A DNA stretch of 44,839 bases from Chromatiales bacterium (GCA_030145485.1 JAQYVP010000246.1:1-44839); one strand, 5' to 3'; shown: positions 8,551 to 17,691, counted from the first letter of the stretch. The notes: generated by a model not told the origin, from the letters alone. Numbers and translations: made by a program.

Positions 8551-9518
8551 GGGACTGCGATCTTCTCCAGCAGACGGTCAATGACGTGATCTGTGGTGAT
8601 GCCTTCGGCTTCCGCCTCGTAGTTGAGCAGCAGGCGGTGACGTAATACATCATGCGCGATTGCCTGCACATCTTCCGGTCCGACATAGTCACGTCCGGCG
8701 AGCCAGGCGCGGGCGCGTGCGCAGCGATCCAGCGCCAGGGTGGCACGCGGGCTGGCGCCCCAGGAGATCCATCCCGCTAGATCTTCGCCGTAGGTTTCAG
8801 GTTTGCGAGTCGCCAGCACCAGTTGGATCAGGTAATCCTCGATCGGCTGCGAGAGGTAGGTTTCGATCACCTGCTGGCGGGCGGCACGGATATCATCGCG
8901 GGTAACGACGTCTCTTTGTGCAGGCACCTCGTCAGCAAGCTGTTCGCGCACTTCTCCGCGCACCAGATGCAGTATCTGCTTCTCATGCTCTCTTTCGGGG
9001 TAATCAACAGTCACATGCATGAGGAAGCGGTCAAGCTGCGCTTCGGGCAGCGGGTAGGTTCCCTCCTGCTCGATCGGATTCTGCGTGGCCATGACGAGGA
9101 ATGGATCCGGCAGCTTGCGTGTGACTCCGGCGACAGTCACCTGTCTCTCGGCCATCGCCTCGAGCAGCGCCGACTGCACCTTTGCCGGCGCGCGATTGAT
9201 CTCATCCGCGAGGATCAGATTGTGAAACAGCGGCCCCGGTTGAAAGTGGAATTTCCCCTCCTGCTGGGAGAAGATATCCGTGCCGGTGATGTCCGCCGGC
9301 ATCAGGTCCGGCGTAAATTGAATGCGCTGATAGTCGCTCTCCAGGTGTTGGCCAAGGACATGGATGGCGCGAGTCTTGGCAAGGCCGGGAGCGCCCTCGA
9401 CCAGTAAATGGCCATCCGCCAGCAGAGCAATGAGCAGTCGGTTGACAAGTGCCGGCTGGCCGATGACCTGTTGCTGAAGCCACTGTTCGAGTTTCTGGAA
9501 AGTGCTGATTTGAGACAT
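8547..9518 (-). CDS. MoxR-family AAA+ ATPase
   Basis: A 323-residue AAA+ ATPase of the MoxR type, first gene of the six-gene operon. Walker A is GAPGLAKT, Walker B with downstream helix is LADEINRAPAKVQSALLEAM, and sensor-1 is MATQNP. MoxR proteins act as chaperones that remodel or load VWA-domain partners, which are encoded directly downstream (BatA, BatB). There is little room for a promoter other than the roughly 135-base gap to yaaA, which is divergent, so the operon promoter should lie at about 9520-9600. Confidence 0.93.
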   Translation of the reverse strand: MSQISTFQKLEQWLQQQVIGQPALVNRLLIALLADGHLLVEGAPGLAKTRAIHVLGQHLESDYQRIQFTPDLMPADITGTDIFSQQEGKFHFQPGPLFHNLILADEINRAPAKVQSALLEAMAERQVTVAGVTRKLPDPFLVMATQNPIEQEGTYPLPEAQLDRFLMHVTVDYPEREHEKQILHLVRGEVREQLADEVPAQRDVVTRDDIRAARQQVIETYLSQPIEDYLIQLVLATRKPETYGEDLAGWISWGASPRATLALDRCARARAWLAGRDYVGPEDVQAIAHDVLRHRLLLNYEAEAEGITTDHVIDRLLEKIAVP

Positions 9519-9656
9519 GGAATTCCATTGTTATTTGATAAATCGGTAGGCTGGTGATTTTATCAATACCAGCAGTCAAAAGGTAGTCTTGATCTCAGCT
9601 TCCTGAGGTACAATCCCATCTATTCTCTATGAATGATTTTGGGCAGGACAGGATTT

Positions 9657-10445
9657 ATGATCATTACGCTCTCTCCGTCCAAGGGACAGGAGTTTGAAAC
9701 TGCTGCAGTAACAGCTATATACACCCAGTCGGATCAACTTGCAGACTCCCGGGTGCTGATCGACGAATTGCGCAAAGTTGACTCCGTTGCGCTGCGGGAA
9801 TTGATGGATATCAGTGAGAATATTGCTAATCTCAATGTCGAACGATATCACGCATTCTCCACCCCGTTTACACTGCGGAATGCCAAGCAGGCGCTATTTG
9901 CGTTCAAGGGGGATGTCTATAGCGGTATCGAGGTGGATGCCTACAGCGAGGATGACCTTAAGTATGCACAGCAGCATTTGCGTATTCTCTCCGGGCTTTA
10001 TGGCGCGCTGCGTCCGCTCGATCTGATCCAGCCCTATCGCCTGGAGATGAAGACCAAACTGGCCAATCCGGGAGGGAGCAATCTTTACCAGTTCTGGGGA
10101 GAGTGCATCACTGATAGCCTCAACCAGTTGCTGGAGCAGCAGCAGGAGCCTGTTCTCATCAACCTCGCATCCAACGAATATTTCAAGGCGGTGAAACCCA
10201 AATTATTGCAAGGGCGTCTGCTGACGATTAAATTCAAGGAGACCAAGGGGGAAAAAACCCGCGTCATCGCTATTTTTGCCAAACGTGCGCGCGGCATGAT
10301 GACCGATTTCATTCTGCGCAACAGGATTGAGACAGCTGAAGGCATCAAGGCGTTCAAGCGCGGCGGCTACCGGTTTTCAAAGGCGGATTCAGATGACAAA
10401 CAGTGGACTTTTACCCGCAAGCAGCCTCCTCCGGTAAAAAAGTAA
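9657..10445 (+). CDS. yaaA: peroxide stress protein YaaA (DUF328/UPF0246)
   Basis: A 262-residue cytosolic protein of the YaaA family, which in E. coli limits iron-driven oxidative damage and binds DNA. It starts MIITLSPSKGQEFE, matching the usual family N-terminus, and contains ILSGLYGALRPLDLIQPYRL, NLASNEYFKAV and the C-terminal FKRGGYRF block. The start at 9657 is preferred to an in-frame ATG 24 bases upstream because the family begins there and AGGACAGG lies just before it. Divergent from the Bat operon, it shares an oxidative-stress theme with it. Confidence 0.92.
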   Translation: MIITLSPSKGQEFETAAVTAIYTQSDQLADSRVLIDELRKVDSVALRELMDISENIANLNVERYHAFSTPFTLRNAKQALFAFKGDVYSGIEVDAYSEDDLKYAQQHLRILSGLYGALRPLDLIQPYRLEMKTKLANPGGSNLYQFWGECITDSLNQLLEQQQEPVLINLASNEYFKAVKPKLLQGRLLTIKFKETKGEKTRVIAIFAKRARGMMTDFILRNRIETAEGIKAFKRGGYRFSKADSDDKQWTFTRKQPPPVKK

Positions 10446-10540
10446 TTTCTCAAGAGGCTCTCAATAATCCCCTTTATGTGATCATGCCCTGAGTTGGAGT
10501 TATTTATGGACACGCCTAAAAATTATTGGTGCTGATCGAG

Positions 10541-10819
10541 TCAGCGTTGGCTCAGGATATAGTCGATGATCTGCTGATGTTCAGCTTCAGTAAAGGTATC
10601 TTCAAACGAGGGCATATTTTTTCCGCCATCGTGGATGGTTTCGTGCAGAAAAGTTTTGGGTTCGTTCAAACTTGAGGCCTCACGATGGCAGCCGTAACAG
10701 TTTTCAGCATAGAGTTTTTCACCTGTAGAGGCGTAATGCTCCCCGCTATCTATGCTCGCACAGGAGAAAAGTGTCACGCAACAGAGTGATGCAATGGTCG
10801 TGCTTATGAGGGTTTTCAT
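10541..10819 (-). CDS. small c-type cytochrome lipoprotein
   Basis: A 92-residue monohaem cytochrome c. The signal peptide ends in a lipobox (LFSC, Cys about residue 19), so it should be membrane-anchored on the periplasmic side. The haem site is CYGCH, and the axial methionine is probably in the KNMPSF segment. The ATG at 10819 has GGGAG upstream and starts a proper signal peptide; an earlier in-frame start does not. It lies 23 bases after the stop of the DUF302 gene and is probably co-transcribed with it. An electron-carrier role is inferred from the fold. Confidence 0.85.
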   Translation of the reverse strand: MKTLISTTIASLCCVTLFSCASIDSGEHYASTGEKLYAENCYGCHREASSLNEPKTFLHETIHDGGKNMPSFEDTFTEAEHQQIIDYILSQR

Positions 10820-10842
10820 AGAACTCTCCCGCCAGGTGGCGC

Positions 10843-11349
10843 CTACCATTCGCTGGCTTCTGTAATGATGCTTTCAACCAGTTTCACAACTTCGGCGACT
10901 TCCTGGGCCGACTCCTCTCCTGCAACCGGGCGACGATATGCCAGGTTGACATGTTTAGGGTCGTCATTCGTCACATAGACGCTGATTGAAAATGGACACA
11001 ATAGAATATTAGCAGAGTTTTTCTGCGCCAGTTTGTGGGAGATGCTTGCGCTGCAGAACTCAACGATTTCAGCGTTGAGGAAGGTATTGCTGGTTACGCC
11101 GAAATCTTTGCCGGTGCGATTCAGCATTTCGGCGGCGGGAAGCGTATGGGCGATATTGATGCCCTTTCCCTTGATTGCGGTCTTGACACTGTCGAGCACA
11201 TCTTCATATTCCCCCTCCACCTGGGTCACCACAAAGGGCGATTCATCTGCGCCGGCACTCTGTACACTCAGGGCGAAGAGGCAGGAGACTAACAATAACC
11301 AGCCGTTCAATATTCTCATCCTGGTTATAATTGTGTGTTGTTTTTTCAT
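10843..11349 (-). CDS. exported DUF302 domain protein
   Basis: A 168-residue protein with a signal peptide (about residues 1-34, ending SVQSAGA) and a DUF302 domain. The usual family blocks can be seen: a strand-helix start (VKTAIKGKGINIAHTLP), FCSASISHKLAQ and LLCPFSISVYV, with two cysteines in the last two blocks. The ATG at 11349 is chosen because AGGA lies eight bases upstream; other in-frame ATGs at 11358 and 11319 have poorer sites. DUF302 proteins have no proven biochemistry but often sit near thiol or sulfur metabolism genes. The downstream gene is a cytochrome c. Confidence 0.82.
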   Translation of the reverse strand: MKKQHTIITRMRILNGWLLLVSCLFALSVQSAGADESPFVVTQVEGEYEDVLDSVKTAIKGKGINIAHTLPAAEMLNRTGKDFGVTSNTFLNAEIVEFCSASISHKLAQKNSANILLCPFSISVYVTNDDPKHVNLAYRRPVAGEESAQEVAEVVKLVESIITEASEW

Positions 11350-11440
11350 GTTTCTCATCCTGTATTTAGGGATTTGATACTGCACAGTTACCACTGTGCT
11401 ATAAACTCGATTATCACACCACATTTATACCATGCCTATT

Positions 11441-11517
11441 TTTTTCCACAGATGCACACAGATAAACACAGATCACAATAGATATATCTGTGTGAATCTG
11501 TGTGCATCTGTGGATAA
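11441..11517. repeat. palindrome built from CACAGAT units
   Basis: A long inverted repeat: the left arm begins TTTTTCCACAGATGCACACA and the right arm ends with the complement, TGTGTGCATCTGTGGATAA. Each arm contains CACAGAT three times. It sits between the 5' side of the DUF302 gene and the 3' end of the CBS gene. It belongs to a type of CCACAGAT repeat that is common in environmental bacterial genomes, and it could act as a terminator hairpin for the CBS operon. Confidence 0.75.
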
Positions 11518-11548
11518 TTATTATTTTTCCATATGCAATCTTTGAAAT

Positions 11549-12007
11549 TCACTTTTGCTTTGCATCGATCTCGAGCATGCGCTGCGCAATCCCCTGTGCG
11601 GTGATGACACCGCGATACTCTTCACCATCAAACACAAACAGGAAGCTCGAATGGAATTTCTCAAGAATCGCCATTGCCTTGATGATAGGAGTCTCTGATG
11701 TAATCGAGTGCAGCGGCTTGTCGACATAGCCATCGATGGAATGATCCATGAGTTCTTTCACCTTGGTTCGGGCGTCCTTGACGCAGCTGAGTTGATCCCC
11801 CAGCACCGTTGCCAGTTCGACCATGTAGTTTGGCAGGCAGCCGTGATGCATGATTCCGGAGAGGCTGACAAAGCCGCGCCGCTTCCCCTTGCTGTTGAGA
11901 TAAGGCAATGCCGGAACCCCGGTTTCGACACAGATCGAGAAGACCTCCCGGACTTTCATCCCTTCGCGTGCAAAAGTCGTCGGGATCAGTATTTTTTTGA
12001 GTTTCAT
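11549..12007 (-). CDS. CBS-domain-pair protein
   Basis: A 152-residue cytosolic protein made of two CBS domains (about residues 15-60 and 85-145). The second is clear: HSITSETPIIKAMAILEKFH and LFVFDGEEYRGVITAQGIAQ. CBS pairs bind adenine nucleotides and gate partner proteins. The gene begins 18 bases after the stop of the ArsB/NhaD-type transporter, so it is probably a separate regulatory subunit for it. No enzymatic domain is attached. Confidence 0.85.
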   Translation of the reverse strand: MKLKKILIPTTFAREGMKVREVFSICVETGVPALPYLNSKGKRRGFVSLSGIMHHGCLPNYMVELATVLGDQLSCVKDARTKVKELMDHSIDGYVDKPLHSITSETPIIKAMAILEKFHSSFLFVFDGEEYRGVITAQGIAQRMLEIDAKQK

Positions 12008-12025
12008 CAGTACACTCAGTCCATA

Positions 12026-13348
12026 TTAAACCAGAAATCGGAAATAGATGTAGATCGTGGCGATGACGATACTCATCAGCATCATCGGAAATGCCAGCAG
12101 CATGAATGGCACGAAACGAATCGGGTGGCCGGCCTGTTCGGCATAGCCGGCAACAATCAGGTTTGCACTGGCGCCTATGAGCGAGCCATTGCCACCAAGG
12201 CAGGCGCCCAGCGCCAGCGACCACCACAGAGGCGCCAGATTTTCAGCGCCGCCAAAAACAGGCGCCATGCTCTTGATGACAGGAATCATGGTTGCAACGA
12301 ATGGAATATTATCAATCAGTGCGGAAAAGATTGCAGAGACCCATAGAATCATCAACGCGGTGGTAGTTAGATCACCACCGGTAATATCAAGCACGGTATT
12401 TGCCAGTGTCTCCAGCAACCCGACGCGTTCTACGCCGTGAACCAGGATAAACAGGCCGATGAAAAAGAAGATGGTGATCCATTCCACTTCGGCAAATGAG
12501 GCGTGCACATCTTTCGACTGTGATTCGGATGATCTTTTGATATTGGTCAGCAGCAACAACAGCGCAGCGCCGAAGAGGGCGATAGTGGCTGGCTCCAGGT
12601 GCAGCTGATGAGCCATGATAAAGCCGGAAATGACAGCGGCCAGCACAAACAGCGACTGCTTCAAAAGCAGCATGTCTGTAATGCTGTTTTTCTCGTTGAA
12701 ATCCATGATGTTATTGCGCGCTTCATCACTGGCATGCATCTTTCGACCCCAGATGACCCACACCACAGCAAGGGTCATGAGCAGGATCAGCGGAATGATG
12801 GGGGCGAGATTGAACAGGAAGTCGTTGAAAGAGAAGGGTACTGCCGAACCGATCATGATGTTCGGCGGGTCACCGATCAGCGTGGCGGCGCCGCCAATAT
12901 TGGATGACAGAATCTCGGTAAAGAGAAAAGGGAATGGCGTGATTTCCAACTCCTGGGTAATCAGCAGTGTGACTGGAACGATCAGCAGTACCGTGGTGAC
13001 ATTATCGAGCAGCGCCGAGAACACCGCAGTGACGATAGAGAGCATCAGCATTATTCCCCACGGACGCGCGCCAACTTTTTTCGCTGACCAGATGGCAACG
13101 AACTGAAACACGCCGGAGCGCCGCGTAATGGCGACGATTACCATCATCCCGGTGAGCAGTCCGAGGGTGTTGAAATCCTCACCGCGCAGTGCTGCTTCCT
13201 GGTTTAGAACACCGCTGATGATCATCAGCATGCCGCCGAGCAGCGCCACGATTGCACGGTTGACACGTTCCGTCATGATGACGGCATAGGTCAGCACGAA
13301 CAGCGTTCCGGCGACCCATACAGGATCCCAGCCGAAAATTATATTCAT
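12026..13348 (-). CDS. ArsB/NhaD-type ion transporter (IT superfamily)
   Basis: A roughly 440-residue inner-membrane transporter with 11-13 hydrophobic helices in two related halves. Each half has the family hairpin: [13 protein letters not shown] with [16 protein letters not shown] in the first, and [14 protein letters not shown] with [17 protein letters not shown] in the second. These motifs fit NhaD Na+/H+ antiporters and ArsB/YbiR-type carriers, so the ion is uncertain. I start at the ATG at 13348, where family proteins begin; an in-frame GTG at 13372 is possible and neither has a good ribosome site. Co-transcribed with the CBS gene and divergent from proA. Confidence 0.85.
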   Translation of the reverse strand: MNIIFGWDPVWVAGTLFVLTYAVIMTERVNRAIVALLGGMLMIISGVLNQEAALRGEDFNTLGLLTGMMVIVAITRRSGVFQFVAIWSAKKVGARPWGIMLMLSIVTAVFSALLDNVTTVLLIVPVTLLITQELEITPFPFLFTEILSSNIGGAATLIGDPPNIMIGSAVPFSFNDFLFNLAPIIPLILLMTLAVVWVIWGRKMHASDEARNNIMDFNEKNSITDMLLLKQSLFVLAAVISGFIMAHQLHLEPATIALFGAALLLLLTNIKRSSESQSKDVHASFAEVEWITIFFFIGLFILVHGVERVGLLETLANTVLDITGGDLTTTALMILWVSAIFSALIDNIPFVATMIPVIKSMAPVFGGAENLAPLWWSLALGACLGGNGSLIGASANLIVAGYAEQAGHPIRFVPFMLLAFPMMLMSIVIATIYIYFRFLV

Positions 13349-13525
13349 CACAGAGTCGGCGTGCTCGGTCACAGGAGTTATTCTCTATTGTTGAAATTCA
13401 TTGCAATATGCGCTGATCGATCAATGATAATAGTACAATTCCACACAAAACTCACCCATCTGCAGTTATTATTATTGGGTCAATGGGGTAAACTGAATAA
13501 TCAGCTACATTTATCACTATTTGTT

Positions 13526-14806
13526 ATGACCACAACTCCACAACACCAGATCAGTGACGTCAATGCCTATATGCAGCAGATTGGAGCACAGGCGCGCACA
13601 GCCAGTCGCGTTCTTGCAGCTGCAACCACAGCGCAAAAGAACAATGCGTTGAACGCCATTGCCGATGATCTCGACCACAACCGCAATACCCTGATTGCCG
13701 AGAACCTCAAGGATCTCGATGCAGGTAGGCAGAAGGGCCTCTCCGATGCCCTGCTGGATCGCCTTGAACTCGACAACGAACGCATCGATTCCATGATCGA
13801 AGGGCTGCGCCAGATTGCGGCGCTTGCCGATCCCATCGGTGAGATTTTTGACATGAGCTATCGTCCTTCGGGCATTCAGGTAGGCCGCATGCGCGTACCG
13901 CTGGGTGTTGTCGGTATTATTTATGAATCGCGTCCGAATGTGACCGCCGATGCAGCCGCTCTGTGTCTCAAATCCGGCAATGCCACCCTGCTGCGTGGTG
14001 GCTCCGAAGCATTCTTCTCCAACCAGGCGATTGCACGCTGCATTCACAATGGACTGCAACAGGCCGGCCTGCCTGCAGAGGCGGTTCAGGTCGTTGCGAC
14101 CACTGACCGGGAAGCGGTTGGCGCCATGATCACCATGCCCGAATATGTGGATGTCATTATACCACGCGGCGGCAAAGGCTTGATCGAACGTATCTCCAAT
14201 GACGCCAGGGTGCCTGTGATCAAGCATCTGGACGGCATCTGCCATCTCTATATCGACGCTGATGCAGATCCGGAGAAGGCTTTTAATGTGGCGCTGAACG
14301 CCAAGACCCAGCGTTATGGAACTTGTAACACCCTGGAGACGCTGCTGGTGGCGGAATGCATAGCGCATGAGATCCTCCCCGCTCTGGCGGAAGCCTTTGT
14401 CAACAAGGGAGTCGAGTTGCGCGGCTGCGATTCCACCCGCAACATCATCAGTTGCAATGCGGCAACGGATGAGGACTGGGATACGGAGTACCTTGCCCCT
14501 ATCCTCTCCATCCGTGTCGTTGCGGATGTGGATGCGGCCATGGATCACATCGCTGCACACAGCTCTCAGCATACGGAATCCATCATCACGGAAAACTACA
14601 CTAGCGCGCGCCGCTTTCTTGCCGAAGTCGATTCGAGCTCGGTCATGGTGAATGCTTCGACGCGCTTTGCGGATGGTTTCGAATACGGTCTGGGAGCAGA
14701 GATCGGCATCTCCACCGACAAGTTCCACGCACGTGGTCCTGTCGGTCTGGAGGGGCTGACTTCGGTGAAATATATTGTGCTGGGCGACGGGCATATCCGT
14801 ACTTGA
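13526..14806 (+). CDS. proA: gamma-glutamyl phosphate reductase
   Basis: Second enzyme of proline synthesis: NADPH-dependent reduction of gamma-glutamyl phosphate to glutamate semialdehyde, in the cytosol. The 426 residues match the ALDH-fold ProA length. Diagnostic blocks include [56 protein letters not shown], the catalytic-cysteine region [14 protein letters not shown], and the C-terminal [17 protein letters not shown]. The frame stays open 55 codons upstream, but the ATG at 13526 fits the family start; no clear ribosome site precedes it. proB is not in the window. Confidence 0.95.
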   Translation: MTTTPQHQISDVNAYMQQIGAQARTASRVLAAATTAQKNNALNAIADDLDHNRNTLIAENLKDLDAGRQKGLSDALLDRLELDNERIDSMIEGLRQIAALADPIGEIFDMSYRPSGIQVGRMRVPLGVVGIIYESRPNVTADAAALCLKSGNATLLRGGSEAFFSNQAIARCIHNGLQQAGLPAEAVQVVATTDREAVGAMITMPEYVDVIIPRGGKGLIERISNDARVPVIKHLDGICHLYIDADADPEKAFNVALNAKTQRYGTCNTLETLLVAECIAHEILPALAEAFVNKGVELRGCDSTRNIISCNAATDEDWDTEYLAPILSIRVVADVDAAMDHIAAHSSQHTESIITENYTSARRFLAEVDSSSVMVNASTRFADGFEYGLGAEIGISTDKFHARGPVGLEGLTSVKYIVLGDGHIRT

Positions 14807-14857
14807 GCGGGAGACGATGGTATTGCACTACTGCAAGGTAAACAAAAAAACCTCATC

Positions 14858-14882
14858 ATTCCGGCATGCTTTTAGCCGGAAT
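14858..14882. repeat. REP-like hairpin ATTCCGGC...GCCGGAAT
   Basis: An 8-bp perfect stem, ATTCCGGC and GCCGGAAT, with a 9-base loop (ATGCTTTTA), 50 bases after proA and 30 bases before nadD. This is a single-unit palindromic repeat. It has no U-run, so it is not a classical terminator. Confidence 0.65.
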
Positions 14883-14913
14883 CCATTTATCCGGAGTTAT
14901 TCATCACAGGCGT

Positions 14914-15543
14914 ATGATCGGCATTCTCGGCGGCACCTTCGACCCCATCCACTACGGGCATCTGCGCACAGCGCTGGATGTGCAGGAGGCGCTGGGACTG
15001 GAGCGTATTCACTTTGTACCCTTGAAACATGCAGTTCACAGGGATCAGCCGGGTGTCCCTGCTGAACTGCGTGCATCCATGGTGCAGACTGCTATTGCGC
15101 GCTACCCCGGTTTTGTCATGGATGATCGCGAGCTGCACAGCGACAGGCCATCCTACTCGCTCTATACACTGCAGTCATTTCGCCGTCAGATGCCGCATAC
15201 GTCGCTCTGTTTTCTGCTGGGGATGGACGCTTTCCGGGATTTTCTGAATTGGCATGAGCCCATGGAAATCCTCGAACTGGCGCATCTGGTGGTAATGCGG
15301 CGGCCCGCGGAAGAGCTGCAGAATGCACCGCTGCAGCGGCTTGTCGCTGAGCGCTCAATCGAAGACGTCACGCAGTTCGATCAGAGTCAGGGTGGATCGA
15401 TCCTGTTTCAATCCGTTACCCAGCTGGCGATTTCGGCAACTGATATCCGCCAACGTGTGCAGCAGGGACGCAGCCTGCGCTATCTGCTGCCTGATGCGGT
15501 AATCACCATAATCGATCAGCTCAAACTGTACCAGTCATCATGA
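14914..15543 (+). CDS. nadD: nicotinate-nucleotide adenylyltransferase
   Basis: Adenylates nicotinate mononucleotide to deamido-NAD, the penultimate step of NAD synthesis. The 209 residues show the nucleotidyltransferase signature GGTFDPIHYGHLR at the N-terminus, LLGMDAFRDFLNWHEP in the centre, and the ISATDIRQRV(x)nLRYLLP block near the C-terminus. The start at 14914 is set by the family N-terminus (MIGILGGTFDP), with AGG just upstream. The order proA-nadD-rsfS is common in gammaproteobacteria. Confidence 0.95.
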   Translation: MIGILGGTFDPIHYGHLRTALDVQEALGLERIHFVPLKHAVHRDQPGVPAELRASMVQTAIARYPGFVMDDRELHSDRPSYSLYTLQSFRRQMPHTSLCFLLGMDAFRDFLNWHEPMEILELAHLVVMRRPAEELQNAPLQRLVAERSIEDVTQFDQSQGGSILFQSVTQLAISATDIRQRVQQGRSLRYLLPDAVITIIDQLKLYQSS

Positions 15544-15548
15544 AACAA

Positions 15549-15624
15549 TCTCTCCTCTCCCCGGGAGAAGGCTGGCATGAGGGACTCTCGTTTTCATGTA
15601 GGAGCGGTCATCTGGCCGCGAAAA
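15549..15624. repeat. intergenic hairpin and REP unit GTAGGAGCGG
   Basis: Between nadD and rsfS lie TCTCCTCTCCCCGGGAGA, a short inverted repeat just after the nadD stop, and at 15598-15624 a REP unit GTAGGAGCGGTCATCTGGCC followed by GCG and an A-run. The latter matches the units at 37659-37727. Both can fold in RNA and may separate nadD and rsfS expression. Confidence 0.65.
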
Positions 15625-15692
15625 ACATCACTACAAGGCAGAAAATCTGATTCTCGGTTATCATAAGAACCGGGATAAATTTTGGAGTATCC

Positions 15693-16055
15693 ATGCAAAT
15701 AGAAGAGTTGAAAGAGATGGTCATCAACGCCCTCGATGATATGAAGGCGCAGAATATCGTCACCCTGGATGTGCGCGGTAAAACCAGCATTACAGACTAT
15801 ATGATTATTGCCAGTGGCACCTCGGACCGGCATGTCAAGTCCATTGCTCAAACAGTTGCCTTTCAGGCCAAGCAGCGAGGTGAACCGGCTCTGGGAAGCG
15901 AAGGTGTTTCTGATGGCGAATGGGCGTTGATCGACCTCAATGGTGTGATCGTGCATGTCATGCAACCCAAGGTGCGTGACTATTATCAGCTCGAGAAGCT
16001 GTGGACAATTGATCCGCAAGAGGCCGAAAAACTTCACAAACAGCAGCAACCCTAG
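15693..16055 (+). CDS. rsfS: ribosome silencing factor RsfS
   Basis: A 120-residue cytosolic protein of the RsfS/Iojap family, which binds ribosomal protein uL14 and blocks subunit joining in poor growth conditions. The family core is visible: ALDDMKAQNIVTLDVRGKTS, DYMIIASGTSDRHVKSIA, EGVSDGEWALIDLNGVIVHV and MQPKVRDYYQLEKLW. TTGGAG lies seven bases before the ATG. It is slightly longer than the E. coli protein, with a short extra C-terminal tail. The next gene begins eight bases after its stop. Confidence 0.95.
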   Translation: MQIEELKEMVINALDDMKAQNIVTLDVRGKTSITDYMIIASGTSDRHVKSIAQTVAFQAKQRGEPALGSEGVSDGEWALIDLNGVIVHVMQPKVRDYYQLEKLWTIDPQEAEKLHKQQQP

Positions 16056-16063
16056 TCAGCAGA

Positions 16064-17029
16064 ATGGATCGTTTCGACCGCATCTACGATCTGCATAAAG
16101 TCCTCAGCGTCAGCCGCTATCCTGTCTCGCGTAAAAAGCTTGAAGTCGAGCTGGAATGCTCCCGCGCCACGGTCAAGCGCATCATTGATTCGATGCGCAT
16201 CTATCTGAATGCGCCGATCGAATATGATCACAACCTCAATGGTTACTACTACGACCGCCAGGGCGGGGAGATGTATGAACTTCCCGGTATCTGGTTCAAT
16301 GCATCAGAGCTCCACGCGCTGCTCTCTGTGCAGCAGCTACTGACGCAGGTGCAGCCCGGTCTGCTGGAGAAGCAGCTGTCACCGCTGAAACACAGCATCA
16401 GCCGATTGTTGAATCTGCACAAGCAGAATGGCGACGAGCTGGTGCAGCGCATCCGTATCCTTCAAGTGGCGTCACGCCAGACAGGCGAGGCCTTCCAGAC
16501 GGTCGCAGGAGCAACCGCTAGTCGCAAGCGCCTGCAAATTCACTACTACAAACGCTCCAGTGATGAAAGTGATGAGCGCACGCTGTCACCTCAACGACTG
16601 GTTTATTACCGCGACAACTGGTATCTCGATGCCTGGTGCCATCTTAGAAAAGCTCTGCGCACATTCGCTCTGGATAATATCAAGCAGGCTAAACTGCTTG
16701 ATAGAAGAGCTAAAGATGTCGGCAGCGACACTCTGAATGCACACTATAGCAGCGCCTACGGCATCTTCTCCGGCACAGCGACACGCACAGCCACTCTGCG
16801 ATTCACTGCAGATAGAGCGCGCTGGGTCAGCAAGGAGCAGTGGCACTCGGATCAGCGGTCACAGTGGCTGGAGGATGGCAGCTATGAATTGTGCATCCCC
16901 TACCAGAATCCAATCGAACTGATCATGGACCTCCTGCGCCATGGCGGCGAAGTGGAGGTCGTTTCACCGCCGGAGCTGCGCCAGGCAGTACGCCAGCAAC
17001 TCCAAAAGGCCCTCGAACATTACGCCTGA
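16064..17029 (+). CDS. WYL-domain transcriptional regulator (YafY type)
   Basis: A 321-residue regulator. The N-terminus is an HTH_11 winged helix (SRYPVSRKKLEVELECSRAT, about residues 18-37), followed by a linker and a WYL ligand-sensing domain (about residues 145-225) with RLVYYRDNWYLDAWC. A WCX-type C-terminal domain follows. WYL domains bind nucleic acid or nucleotides and many such regulators control defence or DNA repair genes. The gene lies eight bases after rsfS, so it may share its promoter. Its target is unknown; the accessory island begins just downstream. Confidence 0.88.
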   Translation: MDRFDRIYDLHKVLSVSRYPVSRKKLEVELECSRATVKRIIDSMRIYLNAPIEYDHNLNGYYYDRQGGEMYELPGIWFNASELHALLSVQQLLTQVQPGLLEKQLSPLKHSISRLLNLHKQNGDELVQRIRILQVASRQTGEAFQTVAGATASRKRLQIHYYKRSSDESDERTLSPQRLVYYRDNWYLDAWCHLRKALRTFALDNIKQAKLLDRRAKDVGSDTLNAHYSSAYGIFSGTATRTATLRFTADRARWVSKEQWHSDQRSQWLEDGSYELCIPYQNPIELIMDLLRHGGEVEVVSPPELRQAVRQQLQKALEHYA

Positions 17030-17031
17030 CA

Positions 17032-17127
17032 TCCATGCGGCGCAATGCGCTCCACTTATTGCGCCCTACACTCAATCAATGCACTGTAACCGTAGGGTGA
17101 CAATAAACTTGCGCATTGCACCGCATG
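17032..17127. repeat. family B repeat: two half-elements in outward order
   Basis: 17033-17069 matches the right half of the palindrome at 24976 (CCATGCGGCGCAATGCGCT to TTATTGCGCCCTAC), and 17092-17127 matches a left half (GTAGGGTGACAATAAACTTG to GCATTGCACCGCATG). The halves are in the reverse order compared with a complete element, separated by 22 unrelated bases. They directly follow the WYL regulator stop. Confidence 0.7.
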
Positions 17128-17239
17128 TGCTTTTCATTGTCATTTCTACTGCAAGGAGAAATCTTTCATCCCCTGACTCACCATTTGAGTCACCACTCCC
17201 CTGATAATAGAACAAACAGAGAAAAAACAGGAGAGCAAA

Positions 17240-17623
17240 ATGCAACGTAGAACTTTTTTTCAAACCCTCTTCAGCGGTATGGGAGCAGCCATGCTGAGCC
17301 GCCATACACAAGCAGGCCAACGCACCATTCTGCTTCAGGAATCGCCGGTGGCGGGATTTCAATACCATCGCGGCAACGCCATCTGGCCCTTCCTGCGTGA
17401 AGGCGAAAAGCTGTCGCTGGTGCGCGAATCATTCAACGGCCACGACCAGGATGCCGTCGCCGTCTATTTTCGCAACGACAAGCTGGGTTTCATCCCGCAC
17501 CGTGAGAACAGCACCATCGCCCAGATGCTCGACCGTGGTGAAAAGCTGAATGCAAAAATCATCAGGCTGCTGGATGAAAACAATCCCTGGCGACGGGTGC
17601 GCATCAGTATTTCCCTCGGATGA
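17240..17623 (+). CDS. exported HIRAN-domain protein
   Basis: A 127-residue protein with a twin-arginine-like signal (QRRTFFQTLFSGMGAAML) and a HIRAN domain filling the mature part. Domain blocks are ESPVAGFQYHRG, LREGEKLSLVRES, DQDAVAVYFRNDKLGFIPHREN and ARMLDRGEKLNAKI-like text (IAQMLDRGEKLNAKII). HIRAN domains in eukaryotic HLTF bind the 3' end of single-stranded DNA; stand-alone bacterial forms have no known function. AGGAGAG precedes the ATG. An exported HIRAN protein is odd for a nucleic-acid binder, so the domain may bind something else here. Confidence 0.8.
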   Translation: MQRRTFFQTLFSGMGAAMLSRHTQAGQRTILLQESPVAGFQYHRGNAIWPFLREGEKLSLVRESFNGHDQDAVAVYFRNDKLGFIPHRENSTIAQMLDRGEKLNAKIIRLLDENNPWRRVRISISLG

Positions 17624-17691
17624 GAAAAGCATATCCATAGATGATATGCTTGCGTGTGAAAGTATTCTATGGGATTTCTGCACTACTCGAA

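Noticed and set aside
10496-10520. Possible fragment of the 157-bp MITE (AGTTATTTATGGACA)
   Set aside because: Only about 15 bases match one end, with no other part of the element or duplication; it could be chance.
13414-13423. Palindrome TGATCGATCA between proA and the transporter
   Set aside because: Ten bases of symmetry are not enough to call an operator without a second copy.
13517-14794. Long open frame on the minus strand opposite proA
   Set aside because: proA is certain from its motifs, and the antisense translation has no recognisable domain and unnatural composition. It is a shadow of codon bias.
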